A DNA stretch of 6,545 bases from a bacterium UBA7470 (lineage in GTDB: Bacteria > Pseudomonadota > Gammaproteobacteria > Burkholderiales > Burkholderiaceae_C). The DNA lies in the NCBI GenBank assembly GCA_002479815.1, contig DLPA01000075.1:12404-18948 (forward strand), read 5' to 3'. The notes under the pieces are model-generated. The model saw only the letters and a list, made by a program, of their open reading frames with translations, searched no databases and was not told the origin of the DNA. Positions 1 through 5,726 of the stretch are shown here, one piece after another. Position 1 is the stretch's first letter; the number at the start of each line of letters is the position of its first letter. The translations under genes and the position numbers were made by a program.

Positions 1-932
1 GAGAGGCTGAAATACAGCGTCGGATTCGCCTCTGGGATGGCGTAGCGCACGACAGCGGGTACGGCAATATAAGACGCGCTGGCAGACAAGACCATCAGCA
101 AAATCGCGTCCCCCATCGGCACTTGCAAGTGCCACGCCAGTGCCAAAGCGAGTGCCGCATGGGTCAACGGCCCCAACACCGCATACGCCAGCAGCCAAGG
201 CGATTGCCCGCGCAATTGCGGCCCATTTTTAGCCGTCATCAGCCCCATATCCAACAAAAAGAGCGCCAGCATGCCTTTGAACAAGTCGCCGGAAAAGGGC
301 TGCATCGCGCTGCGCCCCGCCTCGCCACTGATGAGGCCAACCAACATCGCCCCTAGCAGCAACAATTGCGCCCCATCGGTCAAAGACTCGTGCAGCACTT
401 TGCTCAAACGAAACGGGCTTGCAGGTGGCGTGGGGCCACTCACCGCTGCTGCGCCATTGATCTGCACTCGCACCCCAGCGGCTTGGCGTTGGCGCAAGGC
501 ATTTGCCATCAGCACCGCCAGAATGATTGCGGGCGACTCCATCAAGGCCATCGCTGCCGCCATATAGCCACCAAACGCAATGCCTTGATGCTCTAAAGAT
601 TGCACCGCTGTCACAAAGGTCACGGCACTGACTGAGCCGTAAGTCGCGGCAATGGCAGCGGCATCAAAGCCCGAAAGCCAGCGCCGCAAGACCACATAAC
701 CCATCAAAGGCACAAGCACCGCCATCAACACCGCCAGCCCCAAGCTGGTCGCAACGTTGTGATTCCAGCCCGAATCGGCCAACGCAAACCCGCCTTTCAA
801 GCCGATGGCCATCAGCAGGTAGAGCGACAAAAACTTAGAAATCGCAGACGGAATCTCCAAGTTAGAGCGCACCAAGCCCGCAAATACTCCAAACACAAAA
901 AACAAAATCGCCGGATCGAACAAACTTTGCAT
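1..932 (-). CDS. sbtA: Sodium-dependent bicarbonate permease, SbtA family (partial, C-terminus off the window)
   Basis: Seen: translating the minus strand from the ATG at 932 gives 310 residues open to the window edge. Nine hydrophobic segments can be picked out, at about 8-20, 34-51, 61-82, 89-110, 119-143, 188-203, 220-234, 246-267 and 276-295, with a hydrophilic loop at 145-186. Known: SbtA proteins (DUF897) have ten membrane helices in two inverted five-helix halves and import HCO3- with Na+. The glycine/serine stretches GSVSAVTF (99-106) and SASASYIAVPA (283-293) fall in the equivalent helices of each half and match the signature regions that line the substrate site. Only the last helix or so is missing. 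The start is supported by an AGGGAAG Shine-Dalgarno about 6 bp upstream. Inference: bicarbonate uptake in the inner membrane, controlled by the divergent LysR gene. A PII-like partner (SbtB) is not in view but could lie beyond the left edge. Family is confident; the exact substrate is not proven. Confidence 0.9.
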   Translation of the reverse strand, partial: MQSLFDPAILFFVFGVFAGLVRSNLEIPSAISKFLSLYLLMAIGLKGGFALADSGWNHNVATSLGLAVLMAVLVPLMGYVVLRRWLSGFDAAAIAATYGSVSAVTFVTAVQSLEHQGIAFGGYMAAAMALMESPAIILAVLMANALRQRQAAGVRVQINGAAAVSGPTPPASPFRLSKVLHESLTDGAQLLLLGAMLVGLISGEAGRSAMQPFSGDLFKGMLALFLLDMGLMTAKNGPQLRGQSPWLLAYAVLGPLTHAALALALAWHLQVPMGDAILLMVLSASASYIAVPAVVRYAIPEANPTLYFSL

Positions 933-1064
933 ATCGACTTCCCTTTTCAAAACGAAAGCAAGGCGGAGACTGAAGAGTCACTCACCCAAACCAACAGCGA
1001 TGCTAAAAACTTCGATGACAAAAGTAAAATCAATTCAAACTTAGTTTTGTATAGATAAAAACCG
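933..1064. promoter_or_regulatory. Divergent promoter/operator region between sbtA and the LysR gene
   Basis: This 132-bp gap separates the start codons of two divergent genes and becomes very AT-rich toward the LysR side. Seen at 1025-1037: a TNA-N7-TNA (T-N11-A) pattern, the minimal LysR-type box. At 1037-1047: a perfect palindrome AAACT-T-AGTTT. At 1044-1062: GTTTT-N9-AAAAC, ending 2 bp before the LysR start codon. These overlapping dyads suggest binding by the regulator itself, giving autorepression plus control of sbtA. A TATAGA hexamer at 1050-1055 could be a -10 for the LysR gene. No convincing -35/-10 pair was found for sbtA. The layout is strong; each individual site is weak. Confidence 0.5.
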
Positions 1065-1970
1065 ATGAATATCAGTTTTCGGCAACTCCGTTTGTTCTTG
1101 GCCTTGGCCGATACCGGCAGCGTGAGCGCCGCTGCCGCACGCATGCACGTCACCCAGCCCACCGCGTCCATGCAGCTCAAGGAAATGGCTGAAGCTGTGG
1201 GCTTGCCGTTGTACGAGGTCATTTCACGCAAGGTCTATCTGACCGACGCGGGCGAGCAATTGGCGCGTACTGCGCGGGGAATCAGTGACCAATGGGAAGC
1301 GTTTGAGCAAGGCATCGCCGCTGCCAAAGGCCTCACACGCGGGCGGCTGCGGGTGGCGGTGGTCAGCACGGCCAAATACTTCATTCCGCGCTTGCTGGGT
1401 AGCTTTTGCGATCAGCACCCCGACATCGACATTTCATTAGAAGTGCTCAACCGCGACCATGTGGTTCACCGCTTGCGGGCCAACAGCGACGACTTGTACG
1501 TCATGTCCATGCCCCCCGAAGATTTGGCGCTGGAAGACCACATCCTCATGCCCAACCCCTTGGTGCTGATTGCCCCGATCAGCCATCCCTGCATAGATCA
1601 CAAGGATTTGACGCTACAAGATGTGGCGCAAAGCCGCTTCATTCTGCGCGAACGCGGCTCGGGCACACGCATGGCGACCGAGCTGTGGTTCAAGCAAATG
1701 GGCTTTGCCCCGCCCAAGTGGCTGGAGTTGGGCAGCAACGAAGCGATCAAAGAATCAGTGGCGAGCAAACTGGGCATCGCTCTCCTGTCCCGCCACGCCT
1801 TGGGGCCACAAGCCGACCCGCGCATCGCCGAACTGAACGTCACAGGCCTGCCCATCCCCTCTCAGTGGCACGTCGTCTGGCCCAAGGGCAAACAACTCTC
1901 CCCCATCGCCACGGTGTTTTATCGCCATTTACTCGATCAAGGACAGCATCAATTTTATCAAAAAGCATAG
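1065..1970 (+). CDS. LysR-type transcriptional regulator (CbbR/CmpR-like)
   Basis: A 301-residue protein, full length for the LysR family (about 290-320). An N-terminal winged helix-turn-helix spans residues 3-62: FRQLRLFLALADTGSVSAAA begins the domain, the recognition helix follows near VTQPTASMQLKEM (29-41), and LTDAGEQL is the end of the wing. A linker helix runs to about 90, and a periplasmic-binding-protein-like effector domain from about 93 (GRLRVAVVSTAKYF) to the end. Known: such regulators bind divergent promoters and sense a small metabolite; CbbR/CmpR relatives control carbon fixation and bicarbonate transport. Inference: this one controls sbtA. The start at 1065 is chosen because it gives the canonical N-terminus and the next Met is at residue 27. 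There is no Shine-Dalgarno before it. The last two codons and the TAG stop lie inside the left arm of the 36-bp inverted repeat. The exact subfamily is a guess. Confidence 0.93.
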   Translation: MNISFRQLRLFLALADTGSVSAAAARMHVTQPTASMQLKEMAEAVGLPLYEVISRKVYLTDAGEQLARTARGISDQWEAFEQGIAAAKGLTRGRLRVAVVSTAKYFIPRLLGSFCDQHPDIDISLEVLNRDHVVHRLRANSDDLYVMSMPPEDLALEDHILMPNPLVLIAPISHPCIDHKDLTLQDVAQSRFILRERGSGTRMATELWFKQMGFAPPKWLELGSNEAIKESVASKLGIALLSRHALGPQADPRIAELNVTGLPIPSQWHVVWPKGKQLSPIATVFYRHLLDQGQHQFYQKA

Positions 1971-1996
1971 TAAAAAAAGTGAGCTGCTCACGCAAG
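1961..1996 (+). repeat. Left arm of 36-bp perfect inverted repeat
   Basis: It reads AAAAGCATAG, then T, seven A, and the 13-bp palindrome GTGAGC-T-GCTCAC (1979-1991), ending CGCAAG. It is the exact reverse complement of 2169-2204. It contains the final two codons and stop of the LysR gene. Read on the minus strand, the small palindrome is followed by seven T residues, a layout resembling an intrinsic terminator for transcripts coming from queF. Confidence 0.97.
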
Positions 1997-2072
1997 TAAA
2001 ATCAGGTTTTCAGCTTAAATAAGACTCAAAAAAGATGATTTCTTTGTTAAAAAATGCGTATGCCATAACAAA

Positions 2073-2103
2073 AAACCCGTTTTTCGTAAGGAAAAACGGG
2101 TTT
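2073..2103. terminator. Bidirectional rho-independent terminator between the LysR gene and queF
   Basis: A perfect 13-bp stem (2073-2085 with 2091-2103) closes a 5-nt loop GTAAG. On the minus strand the stem runs into six T residues (2070-2075, partly in the stem), so it fits the end of queF and its upstream genes best. On the plus strand only TTT follows at once, with more T nearby at 2112-2117, so it may also end the LysR transcript. It sits near the middle of the 36-bp inverted-repeat element. Confidence 0.85.
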
Positions 2104-2168
2104 GGAGCTTATTTTTTCAGTTTATAGAGCTATTTTTAGAAATAAAAAATGATAAAAATCACGTATTC

Positions 2169-2204
2169 CTTGCGTGAGCAGCTCACTTTTTTTACTATGC
2201 TTTT
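2169..2204 (-). repeat. Right arm of 36-bp perfect inverted repeat
   Basis: Exact reverse complement of 1961-1996. On the plus strand it reads CTTGC, the palindrome GTGAGC-A-GCTCAC (2174-2186), seven T, then ACTATGCTTTT. The palindrome plus T-tract resembles a short intrinsic terminator for plus-strand transcription leaving the LysR gene. It ends 11 bp before the queF stop codon, so queF itself is not interrupted. Confidence 0.97.
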
Positions 2205-2215
2205 AGATGATCATG

Positions 2216-3091
2216 TCATTGCCGTGCGGTGCGAATGTGGGGGGGCATGGCTTGGGGATGGCTGGTGCGCCACGGGCTGATGTCTAGGCCGCCGCGACGG
2301 GTGTAGCGGGCATAGACGGTCAGCTTGGTGGGTTTGCAGCGTTGCCAAATGTTCATGTAGATGCGTTCGACGCACTGTTCATGAAACTCGTTGTGGTTGC
2401 GAAAGCTCACCAAATACTGCAACAAACCGGCTTGATCGATTTGCGGGCCGCTGTACGTGATTTGTATGCTGCCCCAGTCGGGCTGGCCTGTCACTAAACA
2501 ATTGCTCTTGAGCAAGCGGCTGGTCAGGGTTTCGGTGACGGGTTGTTCGTCAAAGGCGGCGGTCAGCAACTCGGGCGCGGGGGTGTAGCGGCTGCATTCC
2601 ACGTCCAAGCGATCCAGATTCAGACCCTCCATTTCGTGGATGGCTTGTTGATCGAAAGCGTCTGGCAGCACCAAGCGCACCCCCACGCTGGCACCCACCG
2701 AGCCATGTCCACGCCACACGGCGTCGGTCAAGTCGGTTTTCAGGGTATCGCGTACCACCTCCGCATCGGCAAACAGGGTGTTATTGAAGCTGTTGAGGTA
2801 CAGCTTGAAACTTTTGCTTTCGATGATGTGCGGCGATTCGGCTGGCACGGTGATGTGGGCCAAGGCGATTTGGGGTTTGCCTTTGAGATTGAGCCAACTC
2901 AACTCAAACGCCATCCACAAATCGGCACCCATGAAGGGCAGCGTGCCGGTGATGCCGATGTCTTCGCGCTTAGGCGCGCGTGGCAAAGGGAACAGCAGAC
3001 CGGCATCGTAGCGGTCGATGTAGGCACTGCTTTTACCCAGTGGGGATTGTTCAGGTTGTGGCTCGGGTAGTGAGTGGGCTGGTGAGGTCAT
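2216..3091 (-). CDS. queF: NADPH-dependent 7-cyano-7-deazaguanine reductase QueF (long form)
   Basis: Reduces the nitrile of preQ0 to the amine of preQ1 with two NADPH, the last step before the base is exchanged into tRNA for queuosine. Seen: 291 residues, the length of the two-domain E. coli-type enzyme (about 282) rather than the short Bacillus type. The QueF motif ESKSFKLYLNSFN is at 91-103. The catalytic cysteine is C198 in SNCLVTGQPDWGS, the acid/base Asp is D205, and the substrate-binding pair H237-E238 lies in EFHEQC. These are at a constant +8 offset from the E. coli residues as remembered (C190, D197, H229, E230). The start at 3091 gives the conserved LGKSSAYIDRYDAGLL region in full. 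It has no Shine-Dalgarno; the mRNA upstream instead reads CCCTCCT. It is the last of five same-strand genes, 18 bp after the dioxygenase gene, so it may be translationally coupled. It ends at the shared terminator. Confidence 0.97.
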   Translation of the reverse strand: MTSPAHSLPEPQPEQSPLGKSSAYIDRYDAGLLFPLPRAPKREDIGITGTLPFMGADLWMAFELSWLNLKGKPQIALAHITVPAESPHIIESKSFKLYLNSFNNTLFADAEVVRDTLKTDLTDAVWRGHGSVGASVGVRLVLPDAFDQQAIHEMEGLNLDRLDVECSRYTPAPELLTAAFDEQPVTETLTSRLLKSNCLVTGQPDWGSIQITYSGPQIDQAGLLQYLVSFRNHNEFHEQCVERIYMNIWQRCKPTKLTVYARYTRRGGLDISPWRTSHPQAMPPHIRTARQ

Positions 3092-3109
3092 GACGTGAAT
3101 CAGGAGGGA

Positions 3110-4081
3110 TCAGTTAAATTCGCCTTCGCGCAGCCATTTCGTTGCTACCCATTTTTCACCCGCCAGTACGGGTGCGCCACCGTGCAGGGTTTGGGTGGCA
3201 GGGTGAGGGCGGTCGTAGCTGAAGAACACGGCATTGCCTTTTTTGGGGCAGACCTCTAGGCCCACATCGGGGAAGGTGGTTCCTCCGCCACGCTCAGGGT
3301 TGTTCAGGTACATCACCAGCGTGCCGACCCGCTGACCGCCGCGCTTCAAGATCGTGGCCGTACCGGGTTGTGCTGGGTCAAAGTAATCGTAGTGCGGCTT
3401 GTACTCCGCACCGATTTGGTAGTTCAGCACTTGCAAGCCTTCACCGTTTTCAATGGGCCAATGCAGCAAGCGGGCGATGCGGGCTTCGATCTGAGCGATC
3501 AGCTCGGTTTCGCCACGGCGGTAAAACATCCCGTTGCTGGTGCGGTCGGCATTGACAGCCTCGCCACCTGTTTGGTTCTCTACCGTTAAAGAGCGCGCCA
3601 TGCGCGGGCGCGCGCCTGCAATCAGGGCATCGCACTCCTCATCGCTCAGGAAGCCTCCCAGTACCACCACCCGAGGCGCATTCATCAACAGCAGGACATC
3701 GACCACACGGTCGCCCAAGTCGATGCACCGGGGTGAGCCTTGCATCGTCGGCTCTGGCATGGGCTTGTGGCGAGTGGCGGCGGTGTGGTGGTGCGCTGTG
3801 TGCTGCGTGGTAAGGGCCGGTGTGGTCGTGGCCTTGGTACCTGCCTTGGCCCGCGCCACAATCTCGCCAATTTGCGCCACCGATTGCGCGGCTGTGACGG
3901 CCTCCACGCTCACGCCGTGGTCGTTCAAATGGTGGGCCAAGGTGCTTTCCAGCGCTTCCAGTGCGACATCCTCTTTCCAGCCTGCGGTTTTCATCGCTTG
4001 CAAAACCGACGCCGGGCTGTGGCCCGCTACTGCTTGCTCCACAATCCAACGCCGCAATTCGGGGGTGATGACTTGAGACAT
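3110..4081 (-). CDS. Prolyl 4-hydroxylase-like 2-oxoglutarate/Fe(II) dioxygenase with extra N-terminal domain
   Basis: Seen from the ATG at 4081: 323 residues. Residues 1-60 form a helical, charged domain (begins MSQVITPELRRWIVEQ). Residues 78-115 are a Thr/Ala/His-rich linker. A P4H-type catalytic domain fills about 135-323. The iron ligands are H230 and D232 (HYD in YKPHYDYF) and distal H300 (LHGGAPV); K310, ten residues on, is the expected 2-oxoglutarate carboxylate anchor. Known: such enzymes hydroxylate a protein or small molecule using O2 and 2-oxoglutarate. In bacteria the target is usually unknown; elongation factor Tu is one reported P4H target. An in-frame TTG at 4117 would add 12 residues, but the ATG at 4081 has a GGAG Shine-Dalgarno about 9 bp upstream, the best in this gene block. 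It lies between yaaA (32 bp) and queF (18 bp). No signal peptide, so cytoplasmic. Family is confident; substrate unknown. Confidence 0.9.
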   Translation of the reverse strand: MSQVITPELRRWIVEQAVAGHSPASVLQAMKTAGWKEDVALEALESTLAHHLNDHGVSVEAVTAAQSVAQIGEIVARAKAGTKATTTPALTTQHTAHHHTAATRHKPMPEPTMQGSPRCIDLGDRVVDVLLLMNAPRVVVLGGFLSDEECDALIAGARPRMARSLTVENQTGGEAVNADRTSNGMFYRRGETELIAQIEARIARLLHWPIENGEGLQVLNYQIGAEYKPHYDYFDPAQPGTATILKRGGQRVGTLVMYLNNPERGGGTTFPDVGLEVCPKKGNAVFFSYDRPHPATQTLHGGAPVLAGEKWVATKWLREGEFN

Positions 4082-4084
4082 AAA

Positions 4085-4097
4085 AACGACTCCAAAA
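4085..4097 (-). promoter_or_regulatory. Ribosome binding site that sets the dioxygenase start
   Basis: On the minus strand the bases before the ATG at 4081 read TTTTGGAGTCGTTTTT. The GGAG core lies about 9 bp from the ATG. There is no comparable site before the in-frame TTG at 4117, whose upstream bases are inside yaaA. This decides for the shorter, 323-residue protein. Confidence 0.65.
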
Positions 4098-4113
4098 CAA
4101 GAGATTGCTGTGT

Positions 4114-4914
4114 TCAACCAAATGGCTGCTGTTGGTGTTTCTGCTCCCGCCGAAATACCAACGACGTGGGCGAGGACAGCGCAGGCACGTAGGCGTAGCC
4201 CTCGGCATCAAAGCCTTGCAAATCGGTGGGCGTGCGGGCGCGTTGTTGGGTGGCGTAGCGCAGCATCAGGCCACGGGCACGCTTGGCCATGAAGCTGATG
4301 ATTTTGTACTGTCCTTGGCCCCGGTGTTCTTCAAATACACAGTTCACCACGGTGGCTTGCAACACTTTTTTATCCACCGCTTTGCTGTATTCCTCACTCG
4401 CCAAATTCACCACGACGGGGGGCGTGTCATCTGCCGAGAGGCGAGTGTTCAAATAATCTGCAATTTGACGGCCCCAATACTGATACAAATTCTTGCCCTT
4501 GGGGGTTGCCAAGCGCGTGCCCATTTCGAGGCGATAGGGGCGCATCAAGTCCAGTGGGCGCAACACGCCATACAGCCCACTCAAGATGCAGGCATGATCT
4601 TGCAACCACTCCAAATCCTCAAGCGAGAGATGAGGTGCATCCAACCCTTCATAGACATCGCCATTGAAGGCCAAGACCGCTTGCTTGGCGTCAGGCGGTG
4701 CAAACGACGCTTGCCATGCCTGATAGCGCCCCACGTTCAAGGCAGCGAGCGCGTCGCTCAAGTCCATCAAACTGGCAATGTCGGCGGGCGTTTTGTCGCG
4801 CAACAGGGCGACCAAGGCCGCCGCTTCTGACACAAACAGCGGCTGTGTGGCTGTAGGCGTGACAGGCGGCGTTTCAAAATCTAAGGCTTTGGCAGGAGAT
4901 AAAAGAAACAACAT
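4114..4914 (-). CDS. yaaA: Peroxide stress protein YaaA (DUF328/UPF0246)
   Basis: A 266-residue protein, close to E. coli YaaA (258). Family blocks seen in order: LLSPAKALDF at the N-terminus (4-13), a SGLYGVLRPLDLMRPYRLEMGT-type core at about 112-133, NLASEEYSKAV at about 168-178, KIISFMAKRARGLMLRY near 203-219, and the closing FDAEGYAY. Known: YaaA is induced by OxyR in E. coli and limits Fenton damage to DNA by lowering free iron; the fold binds DNA with a helix-hairpin-helix-like element. The Gln-rich tail QKHQQQPFG is unlike the rest and probably flexible. The start at 4914 gives the canonical N-terminus, but no Shine-Dalgarno is seen. It sits 54 bp after the ABM-domain gene and 32 bp before the dioxygenase gene. 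Being next to an Fe(II) enzyme fits an iron or oxidative-stress theme, but that is inference. Confidence 0.95.
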   Translation of the reverse strand: MLFLLSPAKALDFETPPVTPTATQPLFVSEAAALVALLRDKTPADIASLMDLSDALAALNVGRYQAWQASFAPPDAKQAVLAFNGDVYEGLDAPHLSLEDLEWLQDHACILSGLYGVLRPLDLMRPYRLEMGTRLATPKGKNLYQYWGRQIADYLNTRLSADDTPPVVVNLASEEYSKAVDKKVLQATVVNCVFEEHRGQGQYKIISFMAKRARGLMLRYATQQRARTPTDLQGFDAEGYAYVPALSSPTSLVFRREQKHQQQPFG

Positions 4915-4968
4915 GGGGGCGATTGTGGCATGGCCTTCACCCTGCTTTTGGACGGCCTTCTCGTCCCC

Positions 4969-5310
4969 TCAGTCGGGGGATTTGCCGTAAGCGCGCTCCA
5001 CCTTGGCGACCCGAAGCTCGTAATGGGCATACCACTGCGCCTGTCCTTTGGCTTGTGCCACTTGGTGTTCCAAATGCGCTTTCCAAGCAGCAATGGCCTC
5101 CAGCGAGTCCCAATAAGACACCGTGATGCCAAAGCCATCACCGCCACGGGCACTTTCTGCCCCCAAAAAACCGGGCTGCTGCGTGGCGAGTTCGACCATG
5201 CGTTCGGCCATCGCCCCATAGCCCTTATCGCCTGCGCTACGTTGCGATGAAAAAATGACCGTGTAATACGGCGGTACTGGTGTGGTGGCGAATGAAGAAG
5301 ACATGCGCAT
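4969..5310 (-). CDS. Antibiotic biosynthesis monooxygenase (ABM) domain protein
   Basis: A 113-residue protein that is one small ferredoxin-like alpha+beta domain. Seen: a first strand YYTVIFSSQRS (15-25), a helix GYGAMAERMVELATQQPGFLG (30-50), a strand GFGITVSYWDS (59-69), a helix EAIAAWKAHLEHQVAQA (71-87), and a C-terminal strand WYAHYELRVAKVERAYG (93-109). This order is that of stand-alone ABM proteins such as YqjZ. Known: some family members are cofactor-free oxygenases or haem-degrading enzymes, but many have no proven reaction, so none is assigned here. The start could be 5310 or 5304, two codons later; both lie just after a weak GGA. The first ATG is 12 bp past the tusA-like stop, implying co-transcription. 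No signal peptide; cytoplasmic. Confidence 0.85.
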   Translation of the reverse strand: MRMSSSFATTPVPPYYTVIFSSQRSAGDKGYGAMAERMVELATQQPGFLGAESARGGDGFGITVSYWDSLEAIAAWKAHLEHQVAQAKGQAQWYAHYELRVAKVERAYGKSPD

Positions 5311-5322
5311 TCAAGTCCAGAC

Positions 5323-5550
5323 TCAACGCCGCTTCAAAACGGTGATGTGCTCCCCATCGACGCTTTCTTGGTGCATGAGTTCATTGCCCGTTTGACGGGC
5401 AAAGGCCTGAAAGTCACGCACCGATCCTGCATCGGTCGCCACGATGCGCAGCAACTGCCCGCTGTCCATTTCAGCAAGCGACTTTTTGGCTTTCAGGATC
5501 GGCAAGGGGCAATTTAGGCCACGGGCATCAAGTTCTTTGTCTGCGTTCAT
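5323..5550 (-). CDS. tusA: TusA-family sulfur carrier protein
   Basis: A 75-residue protein (E. coli TusA is 81). Seen: ELDARGLNCPLPILKAKKSL at residues 6-25 holds the signature CPxP motif, with active cysteine C14 opening a helix. The rest forms the expected two-layer fold (LLRIVATDAGSVRDFQAFARQTG, then HITVLKRR). Known: TusA takes persulfide sulfur from IscS and passes it to TusBCD/MnmA for 2-thiouridine at tRNA position 34; paralogues (YedF, SirA-like) feed other sulfur pathways. Which role applies cannot be told from the sequence alone, so the symbol is a family label. It is the first gene of the five-gene minus-strand block, divergent from kynB. No Shine-Dalgarno is seen; the 30 bases upstream are pyrimidine-rich. 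Confidence 0.9.
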   Translation of the reverse strand: MNADKELDARGLNCPLPILKAKKSLAEMDSGQLLRIVATDAGSVRDFQAFARQTGNELMHQESVDGEHITVLKRR

Positions 5551-5590
5551 AGGAATGTAGAAGTGCGAAGTTCAAGCAATAAAAGTGTCG

Positions 5591-5637
5591 ATTTTAGAGA
5601 CTATGGCCTGCATCACGCCATATAGAAACGCGATGCA
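5591..5637 (-). promoter_or_regulatory. Candidate promoter with overlapping operator for the tusA-queF gene block
   Basis: On the minus strand TAAAAT (5591-5596) matches five of six bases of a -10 box and would give a leader of about 34 nt before tusA. No good -35 lies 16-18 bp away. That place is instead covered by an inverted repeat: TGCATCACG (5609-5617) and CGCGATGCA (5629-5637), eight of nine pairs matching, with half-site centres 20 bp apart (two helical turns). A poor -35 with a dyad over it suggests a regulated promoter. The regulator is unknown. The rest of the gap (5638-5726) holds a GTCGGT/ACCGAC pair (5649-5654, 5685-5690) and no convincing kynB promoter. Confidence 0.35.
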
Positions 5638-5726
5638 CACCCAAGCCAGTCGGTCTTCGGTTTTTTGTCAGTTTGTTGTAAATAACCGACACCGTAGAAC
5701 TTTCAGCGGTGCTAACTTCGCCCCCC

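Larger units (their letters stand above)
1961..2204. mobile_element. Candidate MITE-like element bounded by perfect 36-bp inverted repeats
   Basis: Seen: 244 bp of AT-rich DNA whose two ends are exact reverse complements for 36 bp (1961-1996 and 2169-2204). The interior is 172 bp, holds a 13-bp stem terminator near its centre, and has no meaningful ORF. The left end overlaps the 3' end of the LysR gene; the right end stops 11 bp past the queF stop codon. Known: miniature inverted-repeat elements such as Correia/NEMIS often have terminal repeats of about this length, carry terminators, and supply stop codons to genes they land next to. Against mobility: no target-site duplication is visible in the bases flanking 1961 and 2204, and no second copy is in the window. 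The alternative is a locally evolved symmetric terminator shared by two convergent genes. The structure is certain; calling it mobile is inference. Confidence 0.4.

Noticed and set aside
1406..1999. A 197-codon plus-strand frame overlapping the LysR gene in another frame
   Set aside because: Composition is Arg/Pro/His-rich as typical of a frame-shadow; the overlapping LysR frame is a full match to its family.
1945..2220. Target-site duplication around the 36-bp inverted repeat
   Set aside because: The bases just outside 1961 (ending TTATCA) and 2204 (starting AGATGA) share no direct repeat longer than one base.
3101..3108. CAGGAGGG on the plus strand looks like a perfect Shine-Dalgarno
   Set aside because: No start codon with a plausible ORF follows at proper spacing on that strand; only its minus-strand reading in the queF leader is of interest.
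4082..4117. TTG start giving a 335-residue dioxygenase
   Set aside because: TTG is a rare start, it overlaps the yaaA stop region, and the downstream ATG at 4081 has a proper GGAG site and begins the natural domain.
4105..4830. A 241-codon open frame on the plus strand opposite yaaA
   Set aside because: It lies wholly opposite a clear YaaA and shows no recognisable domain. Long antisense frames are expected in GC-rich coding DNA.
5665..5700. TTGTCA and TTGTTG as -35 boxes for kynB
   Set aside because: No acceptable -10 lies at the right distance from TTGTCA; TTGTTG with TAGAAC is too weak to report as a promoter.
5709..5726. GTG start adding six residues to KynB
   Set aside because: The added residues do not match known KynB N-termini, and no ribosome binding site supports it.
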